From assembly GCF_014218805.1 (NCBI RefSeq), contig NZ_JACJUV010000001.1, forward strand, positions 62,001 to 126,000: 64,000 bases of DNA. The letters are read 5' to 3'. This DNA comes from Teredinibacter franksiae. GTDB taxonomy: Bacteria > Pseudomonadota > Gammaproteobacteria > Pseudomonadales > Cellvibrionaceae. This document shows positions 1 to 8,704 of this stretch, one piece after another. The stretch's first letter is position 1, and each line of letters starts with the position of its first letter. The translations under genes were made by a program, and so were the position numbers. A model generated the notes under the pieces. That model was not told the DNA's origin and did no database searches. It saw nothing but the letters and a program-made list of their open reading frames with translations.

Positions 1-354
1 GAAATTTGCCTAATTTGGCCATTTATCGCCTATATATAGCACGCAGACAACGAGGACAAATAACAACAACCTAGCCTACAAACGAACCAACTATTCGGCT
101 GTATTTATTCTTAACGTGCCTGTCCTATTTTTTTCTCGTAAGGCGAACGCAAAACGCGCGGCTTTCTGGGTATTCGAAGCTTTGAGCCGAGTAAGAAATA
201 CCCATTTTCTTCACGCGGGAAGATCGATTCGTCCAAATGCCCAGTTAGTACTGAGCATCAACTCAAATGACACACTAAAAAATGATATGGATAAGTATTT
301 CCCGTGCCTAAGTTAGCCAGATCTATGCATAATTAGGCTAACCAGGCCCCTAGC
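1..354. other. Gene-free left edge
   Basis: No supportable gene. A 66-codon plus-strand reading frame at 116-316 has no ribosome binding site and no recognisable product. The stretch lies downstream of the minus-strand b561 gene and may contain its terminator, but I see no clear hairpin with a T-run. Confidence 0.5.
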
Positions 355-897
355 TCATTCAGCAGCGCCAAGCATACGTTTCAGCGTGTTATCTTTATCT
401 AGAAAGTGGTGCTTAAGCGCTGCAAGAATGTGTAACACCAGTAAAGCAGTGAACAAATAAGCAACAAGCTCATGGGCAATATAGCCCAACTCCGCTAAAC
501 CTGAATGGTAGGGAATGGCCGCCCCCAGTTCGTCGAACTGACTGGGTATGAGTTGAACACCAAAAAACTCTACACCATAGCCACCAAACCCACTCAAGCA
601 CAGCCCCGATAGCGGCATAAATGCCAACAGGGTCAGCAATGTTAAGTGCACTTGTTTCACCCATTTTTCGCTAGGCGTCCCATAAGCTGAAGATTGCCAC
701 GGGTGCAATACTCGCCATGAGAGACGAAGTACCAGTAATAGAATAGCAAGTACGCCTAAGGACTTATGCAGGGCATAAAAGCCATAACTATGCGTATTTG
801 CCATATAGAACCCAAGCGCTAGTAAACCCACAATCAATACCGCCATGCTCCAATGAATAAGCCTTGTTGCCCCAAGCGCTCGATTTTTTCTCGTCAT
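355..897 (-). CDS. Cytochrome b561 family protein
   Basis: Small integral-membrane di-haem b-type cytochrome (180 aa) of the bacterial b561/CybB family, which moves electrons between the quinone pool and acceptors at the inner membrane. Four hydrophobic segments are visible (about 15-33, 43-62, 82-102, 138-160). Candidate haem-ligand histidines fall in the usual places: H15 (LIHW), H44 (LHKS), H142 (AHEL), H156 (LHIL), and the family's C-terminal KHHFLDKDNTL motif is present. A paralogue with the same ending lies at 47369-47914. It is followed upstream by a LytTR regulator gene in the same direction (152 bp gap), which may or may not be functionally linked. Specific electron donor and acceptor are unknown. 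Confidence 0.85.
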   Translation of the reverse strand: MTRKNRALGATRLIHWSMAVLIVGLLALGFYMANTHSYGFYALHKSLGVLAILLLVLRLSWRVLHPWQSSAYGTPSEKWVKQVHLTLLTLLAFMPLSGLCLSGFGGYGVEFFGVQLIPSQFDELGAAIPYHSGLAELGYIAHELVAYLFTALLVLHILAALKHHFLDKDNTLKRMLGAAE

Positions 898-1049
898 ATA
901 TCGCCCCTTAAAATTGAACTAAGGTTTGATCATAGAGCTGCATGCGCCATGAACAAAGGGCTCAGGGGCAAAACGGATGTTTTTGGGATGAATAGCCAAG
1001 CCACAATGCAGTGTTTGTTTAAAGAATAGTTTTGGGAGCGTTAATAGCG

Positions 1050-1853
1050 CTACTGGGAGAGCGCTATCGATTTAATCGCGCGCTTGTAACGTTTGCTAAC
1101 GGGAATTTTCTGTTGATTCGACAAGGTTAAAACACTGTTACCGTTTTCAGTACTACTTAGTTTTTCAAGCTTTGTTAGGTTAACCGCATAGCTTCTGTGA
1201 ACTTGAGCGAACATGCTCTTTGGCATTGAGTCGAGTAGCTGCTTAAACGTGCCCCTTTGTATAAAGCAGCCCGCATCGCAAACAATTTCAACATAGTTAC
1301 CCGCAGACTTGAGAAAAACGATATTTTTGGCCTTAACGGTTTGCTTTAAACCCTTATGCTCCACATACACCTCAGCTTCACACGTTTCTGGTGTAGGTTC
1401 AGCACCTAAATCGTTACACGAATAGTTACGCAATAGATACCAACCAGCGCCTATAGCAATCGCTGCAGGCACATACTTTGGGAGAGTGAATAGAATGGTT
1501 GCTATCCAGCTCGATGAGTATTCGCCGGTTATCAAAAATGTTCTAACCATTAGGGCTACCAATAAACCGACGAAAACCACAGCCATGGGTACATAAGACA
1601 ATGCGCTTCTGCACTGTGATACGTGTAAGCACCCCAGCATAATTGGGCTAATAAATAACCATACCCCCCACTCTTTGGCAAACCATATTAACGAACTTAA
1701 AGGGGTATATTGGAATTCGTCGCTCTGCGAAAACTGACGCCAGAAATACGCATAGAGCAGGTATACCAAAAAGTATGTTAGCCACGCCAAGTAATTCATT
1801 TGTAGCAATTGGCGGTAGTGTTTCGATAACAAAGGGTATTTAGAGGTAATCAT
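1050..1853 (-). CDS. Membrane-anchored LytTR-domain transcriptional regulator
   Basis: 267 aa. The N-terminal half has about four membrane segments (roughly 20-40, 60-80, 88-110, 118-140). The C-terminal part, about 165-265, is a LytTR DNA-binding domain, recognised by the 'IVFLKSAGNYVEIV' strand and the 'MFAQVHRSYAVNLTKLEKL' segment. LytTR proteins bind direct repeats in promoters and are usually response regulators; here the receiver domain is replaced by a membrane sensor module, so it is a one-component design. The signal sensed is not evident. It is followed by the b561 gene in the same orientation. Confidence 0.85.
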   Translation of the reverse strand: MITSKYPLLSKHYRQLLQMNYLAWLTYFLVYLLYAYFWRQFSQSDEFQYTPLSSLIWFAKEWGVWLFISPIMLGCLHVSQCRSALSYVPMAVVFVGLLVALMVRTFLITGEYSSSWIATILFTLPKYVPAAIAIGAGWYLLRNYSCNDLGAEPTPETCEAEVYVEHKGLKQTVKAKNIVFLKSAGNYVEIVCDAGCFIQRGTFKQLLDSMPKSMFAQVHRSYAVNLTKLEKLSSTENGNSVLTLSNQQKIPVSKRYKRAIKSIALSQ

Positions 1854-2187
1854 AGTAACGAACGGATCATTTTACAGTAGAAATTTGTGATATAACGGGG
1901 GCAGCACTGACCTAAAACCAACAACGACTATTTCATAAGCACCAAACCAACCACGCCCTAGCCAAGCTGCACATTCCAACCCTGATTCGATTTTTATTGA
2001 TGTGGCTGCCCTATTAATCACCGCTAAATGCGAAGTGCTATTTGCCAACACCTACAAAACTACTATTTGGCACCAGGAGCGAGACTGGTGAGACACAAAG
2101 AACCGACTTACCTTAATGCCGCCAGACCCGCTACGACGTGCCGTAAATCAAACACACGCCTCGTTTCATTTATTCTCGAACCGTGCT
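1854..2187. other. Left flank of array with partial ORF-less cassette copy
   Basis: No gene is supported. From about 2013 to 2187 the sequence matches the ORF-less cassette found three more times at 15.4, 15.8 and 18.2 kb, but the other end of the unit is missing or diverged. No attC site is seen at its left end, so the array appears to end here by decay or deletion. Confidence 0.6.
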
Positions 2188-2193
2188 CATAAC
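2013..2193 (-). repeat. ORF-less cassette family, copy 0 (partial)
   Basis: Shares with the three complete copies the segment around CTAAATGCGAAGTGCTATTT, a CACCAG...CTGGTG hairpin at 2071-2090, and the ending before CTCATAACG. The loop of that hairpin differs from the other copies while the stem is intact. The left part of the unit is missing. Confidence 0.75.
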
Positions 2194-2300
2194 GCCCTGC
2201 AGAAAGGTCCGCAGTGAAGGTGGTTGGTTTTGTGCAAGCGTAGCGACCAGCACAAAACCAAACACCGGAACGGAGGTCCCGCTTGCCGAGTCAGTTATGC
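2188..2300 (-). other. attC site 1
   Basis: Left core CATAACGCC, right core GTTATGC, inner arms GGTTTTGTGC / GCACAAAACC. Closely resembles the attC at 12567. The TAA stop of the cassette gene to the right lies inside the right core. Confidence 0.88.
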
Positions 2301-2657
2301 ATTTATCGGTTTCCTTGAGATAACTATAGGCAAAGTGGAAATAGCCAAAATAGCCATTTGCCACAATGGTATAAAAATTAGAGTCAGAGCCCCCTGTGCA
2401 TCTGGATTGACGTAAAAGCTGTCATAAATAAACCAAGCACCTAGAGCGCAAAATACCACGCAAATCGTATCCTCTATAAATAAAGTAGTCCTATTACTTG
2501 TGATTGCTATCAAGAAAGCGATATAGATATACGGCGCTGTAAGCCAGGCCAATATACCAACCTCACCCATTGATCTAGGAAAAGAAAATATCCAAAGCCC
2601 AATCGACCCTGTGATCACTCCCGAAACCGTTGTAATTACATAACGTCCAAATTTCAT
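2295..2657 (-). CDS. Cassette-encoded small membrane protein
   Basis: 120 aa from an ATG at 2657. A longer open frame to 2783 exists but runs back through the neighbouring attC, so the internal Met (MKFGRYVI) is preferred. Four hydrophobic stretches suggest an integral membrane protein (about 5-25, 32-55, 65-83, 92-112). I do not recognise the family. The stop codon TAA is supplied by the attC core GCATAAC, as is common for integron cassettes. Confidence 0.6.
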   Translation of the reverse strand: MKFGRYVITTVSGVITGSIGLWIFSFPRSMGEVGILAWLTAPYIYIAFLIAITSNRTTLFIEDTICVVFCALGAWFIYDSFYVNPDAQGALTLIFIPLWQMAILAISTLPIVISRKPINA

Positions 2658-2663
2658 AATGAT

Positions 2664-2796
2664 GCATAACGCCCGCTTCAGCCACAGCTGGTATGGAGCT
2701 GTTTTTGTGTTATTGTTTGAACGATAGCGACTAACACTAAAATCGCGTAGTACCAGCTGGCAACCTAACTCGCTTTTGTACACCCCGAAGTTAATC
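2664..2796 (-). other. attC site 2 (diverged)
   Basis: Left core GCATAACGCC is clear; inner arms TTTTGTGTTA / TAACACTAAAA carry mismatches. The right core is weak (GTTAATC at 2790-2796), so this site may be less active. Confidence 0.7.
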
Positions 2797-2843
2797 GCCT
2801 AGCTTTAAAAGAGCTTATAAATACTTTTAAAATTTGAAGCAAA

Positions 2844-3137
2844 CTAAATGCAACCCTCAACTCTAAGTATGCGGCCCACAGTAGAGCGATTAAATAATTC
2901 GATGAGATCTGATTTTGAACGCTCATCAATGAAGTTATCAGCTGCTTCAACTGAAGGGAACTCGATAACCACTAGAAATTTCGGGACATCGCTACTTTCT
3001 CGTATTACAACAGGCTCTGCGCCTTTTACGACATACCTTCCTCCATGTTTATCAATAAGCTCAGGAATACGTGAAGCATATTCAATGAACCCTTCCATGT
3101 CCTTAATATTTACATCTACAACTATATATCCGCGCAT
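2844..3137 (-). CDS. DUF1330 family protein (cassette)
   Basis: 97 aa, full length for DUF1330, a small dimeric alpha/beta-barrel (ferredoxin-like) family of unknown function. Visible family features are the N-terminal 'GYIVVDVNIKDMEGF.EYA' strand-helix, 'GGRYVVKGAEP' in the middle, and 'VVIEFPSVEAADNFIDE' near residues 55-75. DUF1330 genes are frequent cargo in environmental integrons. The stop codon is 47 bp from attC 2, and the start is just inside attC 3. No partner gene is present in the cassette. Confidence 0.88.
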   Translation of the reverse strand: MRGYIVVDVNIKDMEGFIEYASRIPELIDKHGGRYVVKGAEPVVIRESSDVPKFLVVIEFPSVEAADNFIDERSKSDLIELFNRSTVGRILRVEGCI

Positions 3138-3151
3138 TATTTATTTCCTGC

Positions 3152-3269
3152 TCTAACGTTAAGGTAACGTGCGATGCATATGGAGCTGCTTTTTATGCAA
3201 AAATGAAGCGAAGCGTAATGCACAAAAAACAGCGGGGTATGCAGCGTAAGGTTGACCGCATGGTTAGCA
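3152..3269 (-). other. attC site 3
   Basis: Left core TCTAACG, right core GTTAGC. It belongs to the same subfamily as the attC sites at 15668 and 18048, sharing the GCATATGGAGCTG segment and an ATGAAGCGAAGCG-type loop. Confidence 0.85.
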
Positions 3270-3443
3270 TGCGTGGCACAGGCTCTACCACGTTGACCGC
3301 CACAAAAAAATCAGCAACCTAGTATTACTATTTACAGCGTTTTTGCTTTGATGCCGACTAATTAAAGAACAAAAACCACTAAAAGTAACGATTAATGCAG
3401 TTCTAGCCACGCTATGTTGCGCCATTTGCAATTTAGTGTGGCG
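3270..3443. other. Cassette without an evident gene
   Basis: No reading frame of note on either strand. It contains an inverted repeat at 3406-3442, with GCCACGCTA pairing to TAGTGTGGC (one G-T pair) and an inner TTGC/GCAA pair. This could be a small RNA hairpin or the remains of an attC. Confidence 0.5.
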
Positions 3444-3573
3444 TGATAACTTCGTGCCTTATAGCTACGAAGCCCTCTTTAGCGGCCGGAGTGGAGGTAT
3501 TCTATTTACGGTAACGTAGCGTTCACCGCCAAAAATAACACCGGAGCGTAGGCCCTGCTTACTGAGATTATTA
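3444..3573 (-). other. attC site 4 (degenerate)
   Basis: Central motifs typical of the array (GCCGGAGTGGAGG, GTAACGTAGCGTTCACCGCC, ACCGGAGCG, GCTTACTGAG) are present, but neither core box is intact: the left is GATAAC and the right is GATTATTAC in place of GTTAT. Probably inactive. Confidence 0.6.
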
Positions 3574-3864
3574 CAGTATTTTTGCAATTGTAGCAAGAAT
3601 AAGGAACATCATTACCCAAGATACAATCATCATTAATATTACACCATCTTTGGATAATACTCTGAGCATTACAAACGTACCCACCAATGAGATCAACATT
3701 CCATATGAAGGTATCATCCCCAAAATTATAGAACCGAAAGATACACCCGCCAGGCCTTGCGGCGATGCACCAAATCCTGTCATTTTGTTTGAAAGCAACA
3801 TTCCCCCGAACGTCAAACAGATACCAACAGCTATCCCCATGATCCCTAAATCAATATTTATCAC
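3571..3864 (-). CDS. Cassette-encoded small membrane protein
   Basis: 97 aa from a GTG start at 3864 preceded by AGGAAAG at good spacing. An ATG further upstream would translate through the attC, giving an artefactual N-terminus that recurs in front of the 16666 gene. The protein has three hydrophobic segments (about 5-25, 38-62, 70-95), glycine-rich, with a 'GFGASPQGLAGVSFGSI' loop. The family is not recognised. Position in a cassette and lack of homologous domains leave the function open. Confidence 0.65.
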   Translation of the reverse strand: MINIDLGIMGIAVGICLTFGGMLLSNKMTGFGASPQGLAGVSFGSIILGMIPSYGMLISLVGTFVMLRVLSKDGVILMMIVSWVMMFLILATIAKIL

Positions 3865-3906
3865 TTCTACTTTCCTTATTTTCTGACAACTTAAATTGGT
3901 TGGGCT

Positions 3907-4024
3907 CATAACGCCGCTATCACCTGAAACGACAGCGGAGTGTTTTTGTGTTATTGTTTGAGCGCTTGCGCGAGTAACACAAAAACGCGTAGCTTTTGTT
4001 TTCCGGTGCATAGCCTTGTTATGT
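3907..4024 (-). other. attC site 5
   Basis: Left core CATAACGCC, right core GTTATGT; inner arms GTTTTTGTGTTA / TAACACAAAAAC around a GAGCGCTTGCGCGAG loop. Nearly identical to the attC at 16555. Confidence 0.88.
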
Positions 4025-4034
4025 GCTGGTTTAC

Positions 4035-6213
4035 TCACACTGCAAGTACCTGTGTCATTTTTTTATAGTGCTCAGGATAGCCTGAAGCCTCAAATACCAA
4101 TCTTAGACCATCTCGGAAGTCATCATAGTTGAACTCTTTGTAATCAAATATATTTTGCCCAAGAGAATGAGACTCTCGATTTATATATCGGCAGAACGCT
4201 TGATGCCTATTATCTTGAAGTTCTGGCATTTGAATCACGTTACTAAAGTCAGCCTTTTGAACGAAATTAAAAAAATATTCAATAATATTCCGCATGCAGT
4301 TTGCGATTAATGCTGGCGGCTGACTTGAGTCAGTTACAATAAGCCAGTAAGAGTGATAATCATTTTGAATTTCTTCGTACCTCATACTCGAAATGCTACT
4401 TCCCTGATCGTTTTTTGAAAGACGGAATAAATTCTGTGTTTTCTTTCTTCTCTCGTGATTCGTATCTGTTAATTCGTAGAAAAAATACAAACTATGAGTT
4501 AGCACAAAAATCTTCTCAAAGTTATCTGATCGAAAGAATTCAGCTTTTAGCATCTGTCCAATATTAAACACAAAAATGTGAGAAAGGCTTGATATTGGGT
4601 CGTCAATAATGGCGATTCTCTTTTTCATGGTTTCTGTCGCGGATCGTTTACCCCTACAAAGCTCGCAAAAATAAAGAAAGCTGATAATCATCTTTTCCCC
4701 CTCACTAAGAGAAAGAAATTCTGCAGCCTCTGTTTCCGTTCGTACTATTTTATATAAATGGTCGTGATGTTTCTTTATAGAGAAATCTGTAATTCCAAGA
4801 TTCACCAATCCATTATTTATACTAATAATTGCAGCATCAATATTTACCGTTGATTTTTGAAGCGCAGAAATATTATTCCGTTTTTCTTTGATATCTATTT
4901 CAATCTTTTCTTTTCTGACTTTGGCCTCTAAAAGAGTGTCGTCAGATTCTTCCTTTTCTTTTAGCCAGGGAGATATGGTTTGATCATAACCCCATCTCAT
5001 TACATCCCAAAATTCACTCTTTAATTTTGCTATCTCTGTTGCAACGTTACCAAGTCGAATATTATGAGCAGAAATATCAGAATTAATTTCTGAGATTAAA
5101 TCATTAAAGTTCTGTAGATCAATTACAGTATTAGTTAAAGATAGCGCTAGACTTGGTGTGGAAACTTTCTTTTTAATAGTCTCTAAGTTTCTAGACAGGC
5201 TCTTTTCTAAAGCTCTGTGCTTTTGTGTTAGCTCTGACGATCGATCCTTCGCAAAAGGATTGCCCTTGTATACATCAAGAGCCAGTAGGTTGCTGGCAGA
5301 ATTTTCATATATCGAAAGATGATTTGAAATCAGAGAAATGGAATCATTAAAAGATTCGTCAAAGTAGTTCGATATTTCCAATGAAATATCGCTAGTTATA
5401 GTTTTTTCTTGGCAAAACGGACATTCTGATGTTTCTCCGGCGTCAACTTTACTTATATAGTTCAGCCCTTGCCTAACCCAATCAGAGTTGTTGAGTTTTT
5501 CTATGAGCGAAGAAACTGGGCTGTCTGAACTGCCTACTACAATTTCGCTATAGACCTTATGAGTTTCAATACCTTCACCATCAAACTCCACTGTTGGAAG
5601 TGATGTATATGGTTGTGCAGAGTCGCCCTGTATTGCCTCAACATCTTTTTTTAATTTTTTCGATGCTTTTGCTTGGTTTGTTTTCTGACTTTGGTATGTC
5701 AGCCAAATAATCAAATAGAGTTTCCTTTTTTCCTTTCAAATTTTCTAAGCAAAACTCTAGAACCCTATCTCCACCGGTGTACTTCTTTCTTATTTCCCAT
5801 GTGGTTTCACATGATCCATTTTTTAAATCGCCTATGCGCTGTTCTTCCTTACGTATAGCATTTTTCTCAGACTCTTCAGTAATAAGCAAGCCGTCTAACT
5901 CTGCTTCAGCTGCTTTAATCTTCTCCTCCACCTCTTTGTTTTCTTTTGAAAGGCTGAAAATCCCCTTTAGGCTATCTGCTTCATAGAAGTGGTCTTTAAT
6001 AAATCTCTGGTTGTACACGAGGATATCTTCGTCAGCCCCTACATCAACCGAGCATTTATCAAATTCACTTCCGCCTCTATCGTATAAGTAGTTTGATATT
6101 GTGCTTTTTCCTGTGCCATTTAATCCATACACAAGATTTATTTTTTTGTCCGTCTCAATAGTTGCCGCACTTTTGTAACTAGCGACGCCATCCATTTGAA
6201 GCTTGGATATCAT
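4035..6213 (-). pseudogene. AAA_13 (RloC/PrrC-like) ATPase, frameshifted
   Basis: Two overlapping frames (6213-5638 and 5714-4035) together encode one protein of about 725 aa. The first part carries Walker A GLNGTGKST (residues 30-38). The second carries CPFCQEK (zinc-hook-like CxxC), long coiled coils, the ABC signature LSEGEK, Walker B RIAIIDDP followed by SSLSH, and VLTHS (H-loop). This is the PF13166 layout of RloC and PrrC anticodon nucleases. The C-terminus has R-N-I-I-E and a His 37 residues later (NRESH), resembling the PrrC Arg-x3-Glu...His triad (inference). The break is at a run of seven A at 5646-5652 (coding strand); removing one A restores a continuous frame. Its ATG directly follows the TAG of the HNH gene, so the two are translationally coupled. 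Likely anti-phage function, currently off, or a slippage-controlled gene. Confidence 0.75.
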
Positions 6214-6945
6214 CTACGTCATCTCCATAGGCACTATTTCGACAGGCCGTTTACGTTTGGTGATTCTCTCTGAGCTGCCCAAACTTAAATTTGCTTTTGG
6301 ATTGATAATCCTAAGTTGAGCCATTTCATGATGGTAGCTCTTGAAGTTCTCTTTTATTGTTTGGTCAAGGAATTCTGTTTCAAACTGCTCATCTTGGGAC
6401 GAACTAAGCATCTCTTTGGTAATTGTTATGTTGTTTGCTGCAATGAATGTATTGACTAGAACTTGAAACGTTAGAGGCTTTTTGTGATCTAAGTGACTTT
6501 CATAGATGGCTATCTTTTCACCAGAAACTTCACATTCAACTTTTCCTTCTTCATCAGAATGTTCGTTGAAGAATACTTCTTTAGTTTTAATAAGGTCAGC
6601 TCTTACAGTATTACGACATGCTTCAGCAAATTCTTGATAAAGTGATTTTCCTTTAGCTTTTACTGCTGTGATGTAGGAAAAATCAGTTTTACTACCATCA
6701 GTTCTTTCTATCCAAAAGCAACTAGTTCCCATTTCTGTAGGGGCCTTATAAAACCTTTCAACACCGACACCTATTTTTTGTGATGCATCTGGATGTCTTT
6801 CAAGAACCGCTAGCAAAAGGTCATGCTCTTCGCCTTCAATAGTTTTATTTGCACGATTGGAGTTGAGCATATCTTTAAAGAAGGCAAGAGCATCCTTTTG
6901 AAATTTGAACTCTTTGGGTCCAACAATTATCGGCTCTCTAGCCAT
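6214..6945 (-). CDS. DUF3223 / HNH-type nuclease-like protein
   Basis: 243 aa from an ATG at 6945, with GGAG 8 nt upstream; a TTG at 6951 is too close to the SD. The N-terminal part (about 10-95) matches DUF3223 (DCL domain): 'EFKFQKDALAFFKDML', 'VLERHPDASQKIG', 'CFWIERTDGSKTDFSY'. The C-terminal part looks like an HNH endonuclease: C138-x3-G, ESHLDHKKPLTF (H151, D153, H154) and a terminal 'YHHEMAQLRII..KANLS' with Asn about 219. The stop TAG abuts the ATG of the AAA_13 ATPase, so the pair forms a single cassette operon. Nuclease plus SMC/ABC-like ATPase is the arrangement seen in Septu-type defence, although the gene order and the domains differ. The nuclease assignment is by motif only. Confidence 0.75.
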   Translation of the reverse strand: MAREPIIVGPKEFKFQKDALAFFKDMLNSNRANKTIEGEEHDLLLAVLERHPDASQKIGVGVERFYKAPTEMGTSCFWIERTDGSKTDFSYITAVKAKGKSLYQEFAEACRNTVRADLIKTKEVFFNEHSDEEGKVECEVSGEKIAIYESHLDHKKPLTFQVLVNTFIAANNITITKEMLSSSQDEQFETEFLDQTIKENFKSYHHEMAQLRIINPKANLSLGSSERITKRKRPVEIVPMEMT

Positions 6946-6972
6946 ACTCAATTCTCCGTTGGTGCTTAATCA

Positions 6973-7092
6973 CATAACGCTTTGGTAAGCCGCCCCCAAA
7001 GCGGGAACGGAGTGTTTGCGATAACATTGGCGCAGCCAATTGCAAACAACGAAGAGTAGCTTTTGGGGGTCTGCTTGACCAACTGGTTATGT
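6973..7092 (-). other. attC site 6
   Basis: Left core CATAACGC, right core GTTATGTG; inner arms GTTTGC / GCAAAC with a GGCGCAGCC loop. It bounds the putative defence cassette on its upstream side. Confidence 0.85.
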
Positions 7093-7299
7093 GACGAACC
7101 ACTTTGTACAGCGACACTACGTTGCGAACCTTTGCCAACAACCGGCGATAGAAAACCGCCCTACACTCTCACTACAATTTAATTTTTACCACGAAGAACA
7201 AACGGGGAAAACTCGACGGCGACCCCCTGCTACGGACTCCATAATTGCGTAATCAATTTTGTTGCACTTCACTTGATAACTCAGGTATTTTTCACCTTG

Positions 7300-7554
7300 T
7301 TATCGAAAGAACAAAAAAAATATAAGAACTGCCCAACCGACTTTCTTGACCTCTTTGCTCTTCCACTGAACTACCACTAAAACCGGAATAGCGATTATTA
7401 AAGCATAAATGAAAACCCAGTTAATCCAAACAACACCAAAATAATACTCATCAGCTAAAACGGAAGGTGCCAATACAGAAAACGAAGTAAAGCCTACAAG
7501 TATAGCAGCCATATCTAGGAGTACGGTTTTCCATCGATTATGAGCACTAACCAT
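7300..7554 (-). CDS. Cassette-encoded two-helix membrane protein
   Basis: 84 aa from ATG 7554; the TTG one codon earlier is less likely. Three hydrophobic stretches (about 12-30, 40-62 and 70-82) flank short charged loops such as VVQWKSKEVKKVG. There is no recognised domain. About 200 bp of sequence without a gene lies between its stop and attC 6, which is unusual for this array. No strong SD is visible. A real gene is plausible but not certain. Confidence 0.5.
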   Translation of the reverse strand: MVSAHNRWKTVLLDMAAILVGFTSFSVLAPSVLADEYYFGVVWINWVFIYALIIAIPVLVVVQWKSKEVKKVGWAVLIFFLFFR

Positions 7555-7614
7555 CAAAACGCCATTTCGGTGTAATAATTTTCATGTTTCACTCAACTTC
7601 TCGAGGAATTCATA

Positions 7615-7717
7615 CATAACGCTGCCATAATTTGCAGTTTTGGAGCGGAGACTTTTGTGCCATTTTTAAGCACAAAAGGCGTAACGGAAAAACTGTCAAA
7701 TTGATGGCCTTGTTAGC
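7615..7717 (-). other. attC site 7
   Basis: Left core CATAACGC, right core GTTAGC; inner arms CTTTTGTGC / GCACAAAAG. Outer arms AATTTGCAGTTT / AAACTGTCAAATT also pair. Confidence 0.88.
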
Positions 7718-8552
7718 TGTCACCACTGAACAGCCAAAAAAGCCCCATAATTGACGATGTAGGAAAGGATACATCATGATTTGCGGAATCAACCACTACA
7801 TTTTTTACTCTAAGTCCGCCAATTTTTTTATTGTTGAGAACGTCATAAAGCCTTTCAGCATCTTTTACCATATTGACATTAAAATCTTTGCTTTTAATTA
7901 CCTCAAGCTCCCCAACTGACAAGTACACATTGATACTAGAATTTTTTGCTTTTTCTAAAAATTGTTTTTCCAGACCGAATATATAATAGTTATCGAACCA
8001 CAAGGCTGGGCTTGCCAAAATGTAATTATTAAATGTTTCTGGGTACTTGAATAGTACATACGCACCCCAGAGGCCACCTAGAGAACCACCAACATAAGTT
8101 CTATTTTTCGGATCGGTACTGTATGACCGGTCTATATAGTCAAATAGCACGCCAGAAACAAAGCTATGGTATGTATCCGCCTCTCCAGACTTTTTCTTCC
8201 AATCCGTTGGACTCGTAGGAGTAAAGTCTCGAACCCTGGCATCATCACGATCTTCGTTCACATCTTTGGATATGCCGACTACAATGACGCCTTCCATCGA
8301 CCCTGTAAGTATCGGTATTTGTACCGCCGCTGCAACTATCGGAAATCTATTCCATGCGTCTGTAAGATAGACAACCGGATATTTCTTGGCTTGATCATAT
8401 CTTTCAGGAACTCTAATGAATACTTCATATTTTCGATTAGTCTTCTTATCTTCGAGAACCACCGAATCGGTATTATCCATGGTATATGGTTTTGATAGCG
8501 CGACCACCGACGCCAGCGCTAGCATTAATGCTAGGGAGAATTTCAAATACAT
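7713..8552 (-). CDS. Exported alpha/beta-hydrolase, esterase (Esterase D / Fes type)
   Basis: 279 aa with a signal peptide (about residues 1-20, ending ALS-KPY). The fold is that of the putative esterase family PF00756: 'YEVFIRVPERYDQAKKYPVVYLTD' is the first strand pair, the nucleophile elbow GGSLGG (G-x-S-x-G) is near residue 160, 'YILASPALWFDN' follows, and a catalytic His is expected in 'SANHDVSF' near 262. Relatives hydrolyse siderophore esters, S-formylglutathione or carbohydrate esters; the substrate here cannot be read from sequence. It is one of the largest cassettes in the array and full length, with its stop within attC 7. Confidence 0.88.
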   Translation of the reverse strand: MYLKFSLALMLALASVVALSKPYTMDNTDSVVLEDKKTNRKYEVFIRVPERYDQAKKYPVVYLTDAWNRFPIVAAAVQIPILTGSMEGVIVVGISKDVNEDRDDARVRDFTPTSPTDWKKKSGEADTYHSFVSGVLFDYIDRSYSTDPKNRTYVGGSLGGLWGAYVLFKYPETFNNYILASPALWFDNYYIFGLEKQFLEKAKNSSINVYLSVGELEVIKSKDFNVNMVKDAERLYDVLNNKKIGGLRVKNVVVDSANHDVSFPTSSIMGLFWLFSGDS

Positions 8553-8588
8553 ATTCTTATCCTTAAAAACTCATGAGTTCACTATTCA

Positions 8589-8704
8589 GCTAACGCCCTG
8601 CAGCAGCGGCTGGAGTGCAGGAGTTTGTTTTTGTGGTAGCGTTAGCGTTTTACCGCAAAAAACGAACTCCGGAACGGAAGTCCGACTGGCTGAGTTTGTT
8701 AGAA
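8589..8704 (-). other. attC site 8
   Basis: Left core GCTAACGCC, right core GTTAGAA; arms include GAGTTTG...CGAACTC and TGCGG-type inner pairs (GTGGTAGCG / TTTTACCGC). Confidence 0.85.

Noticed and set aside
116..316. 66-codon plus-strand frame at the left edge
   Set aside because: No ribosome binding site, no recognisable domain.
3865..4038. N-terminal extension (MSKPAHNKAMHRK...) of the 3571 gene
   Set aside because: It translates the attC site; the same peptide appears before the 16666 gene because those attC sites are near-identical.
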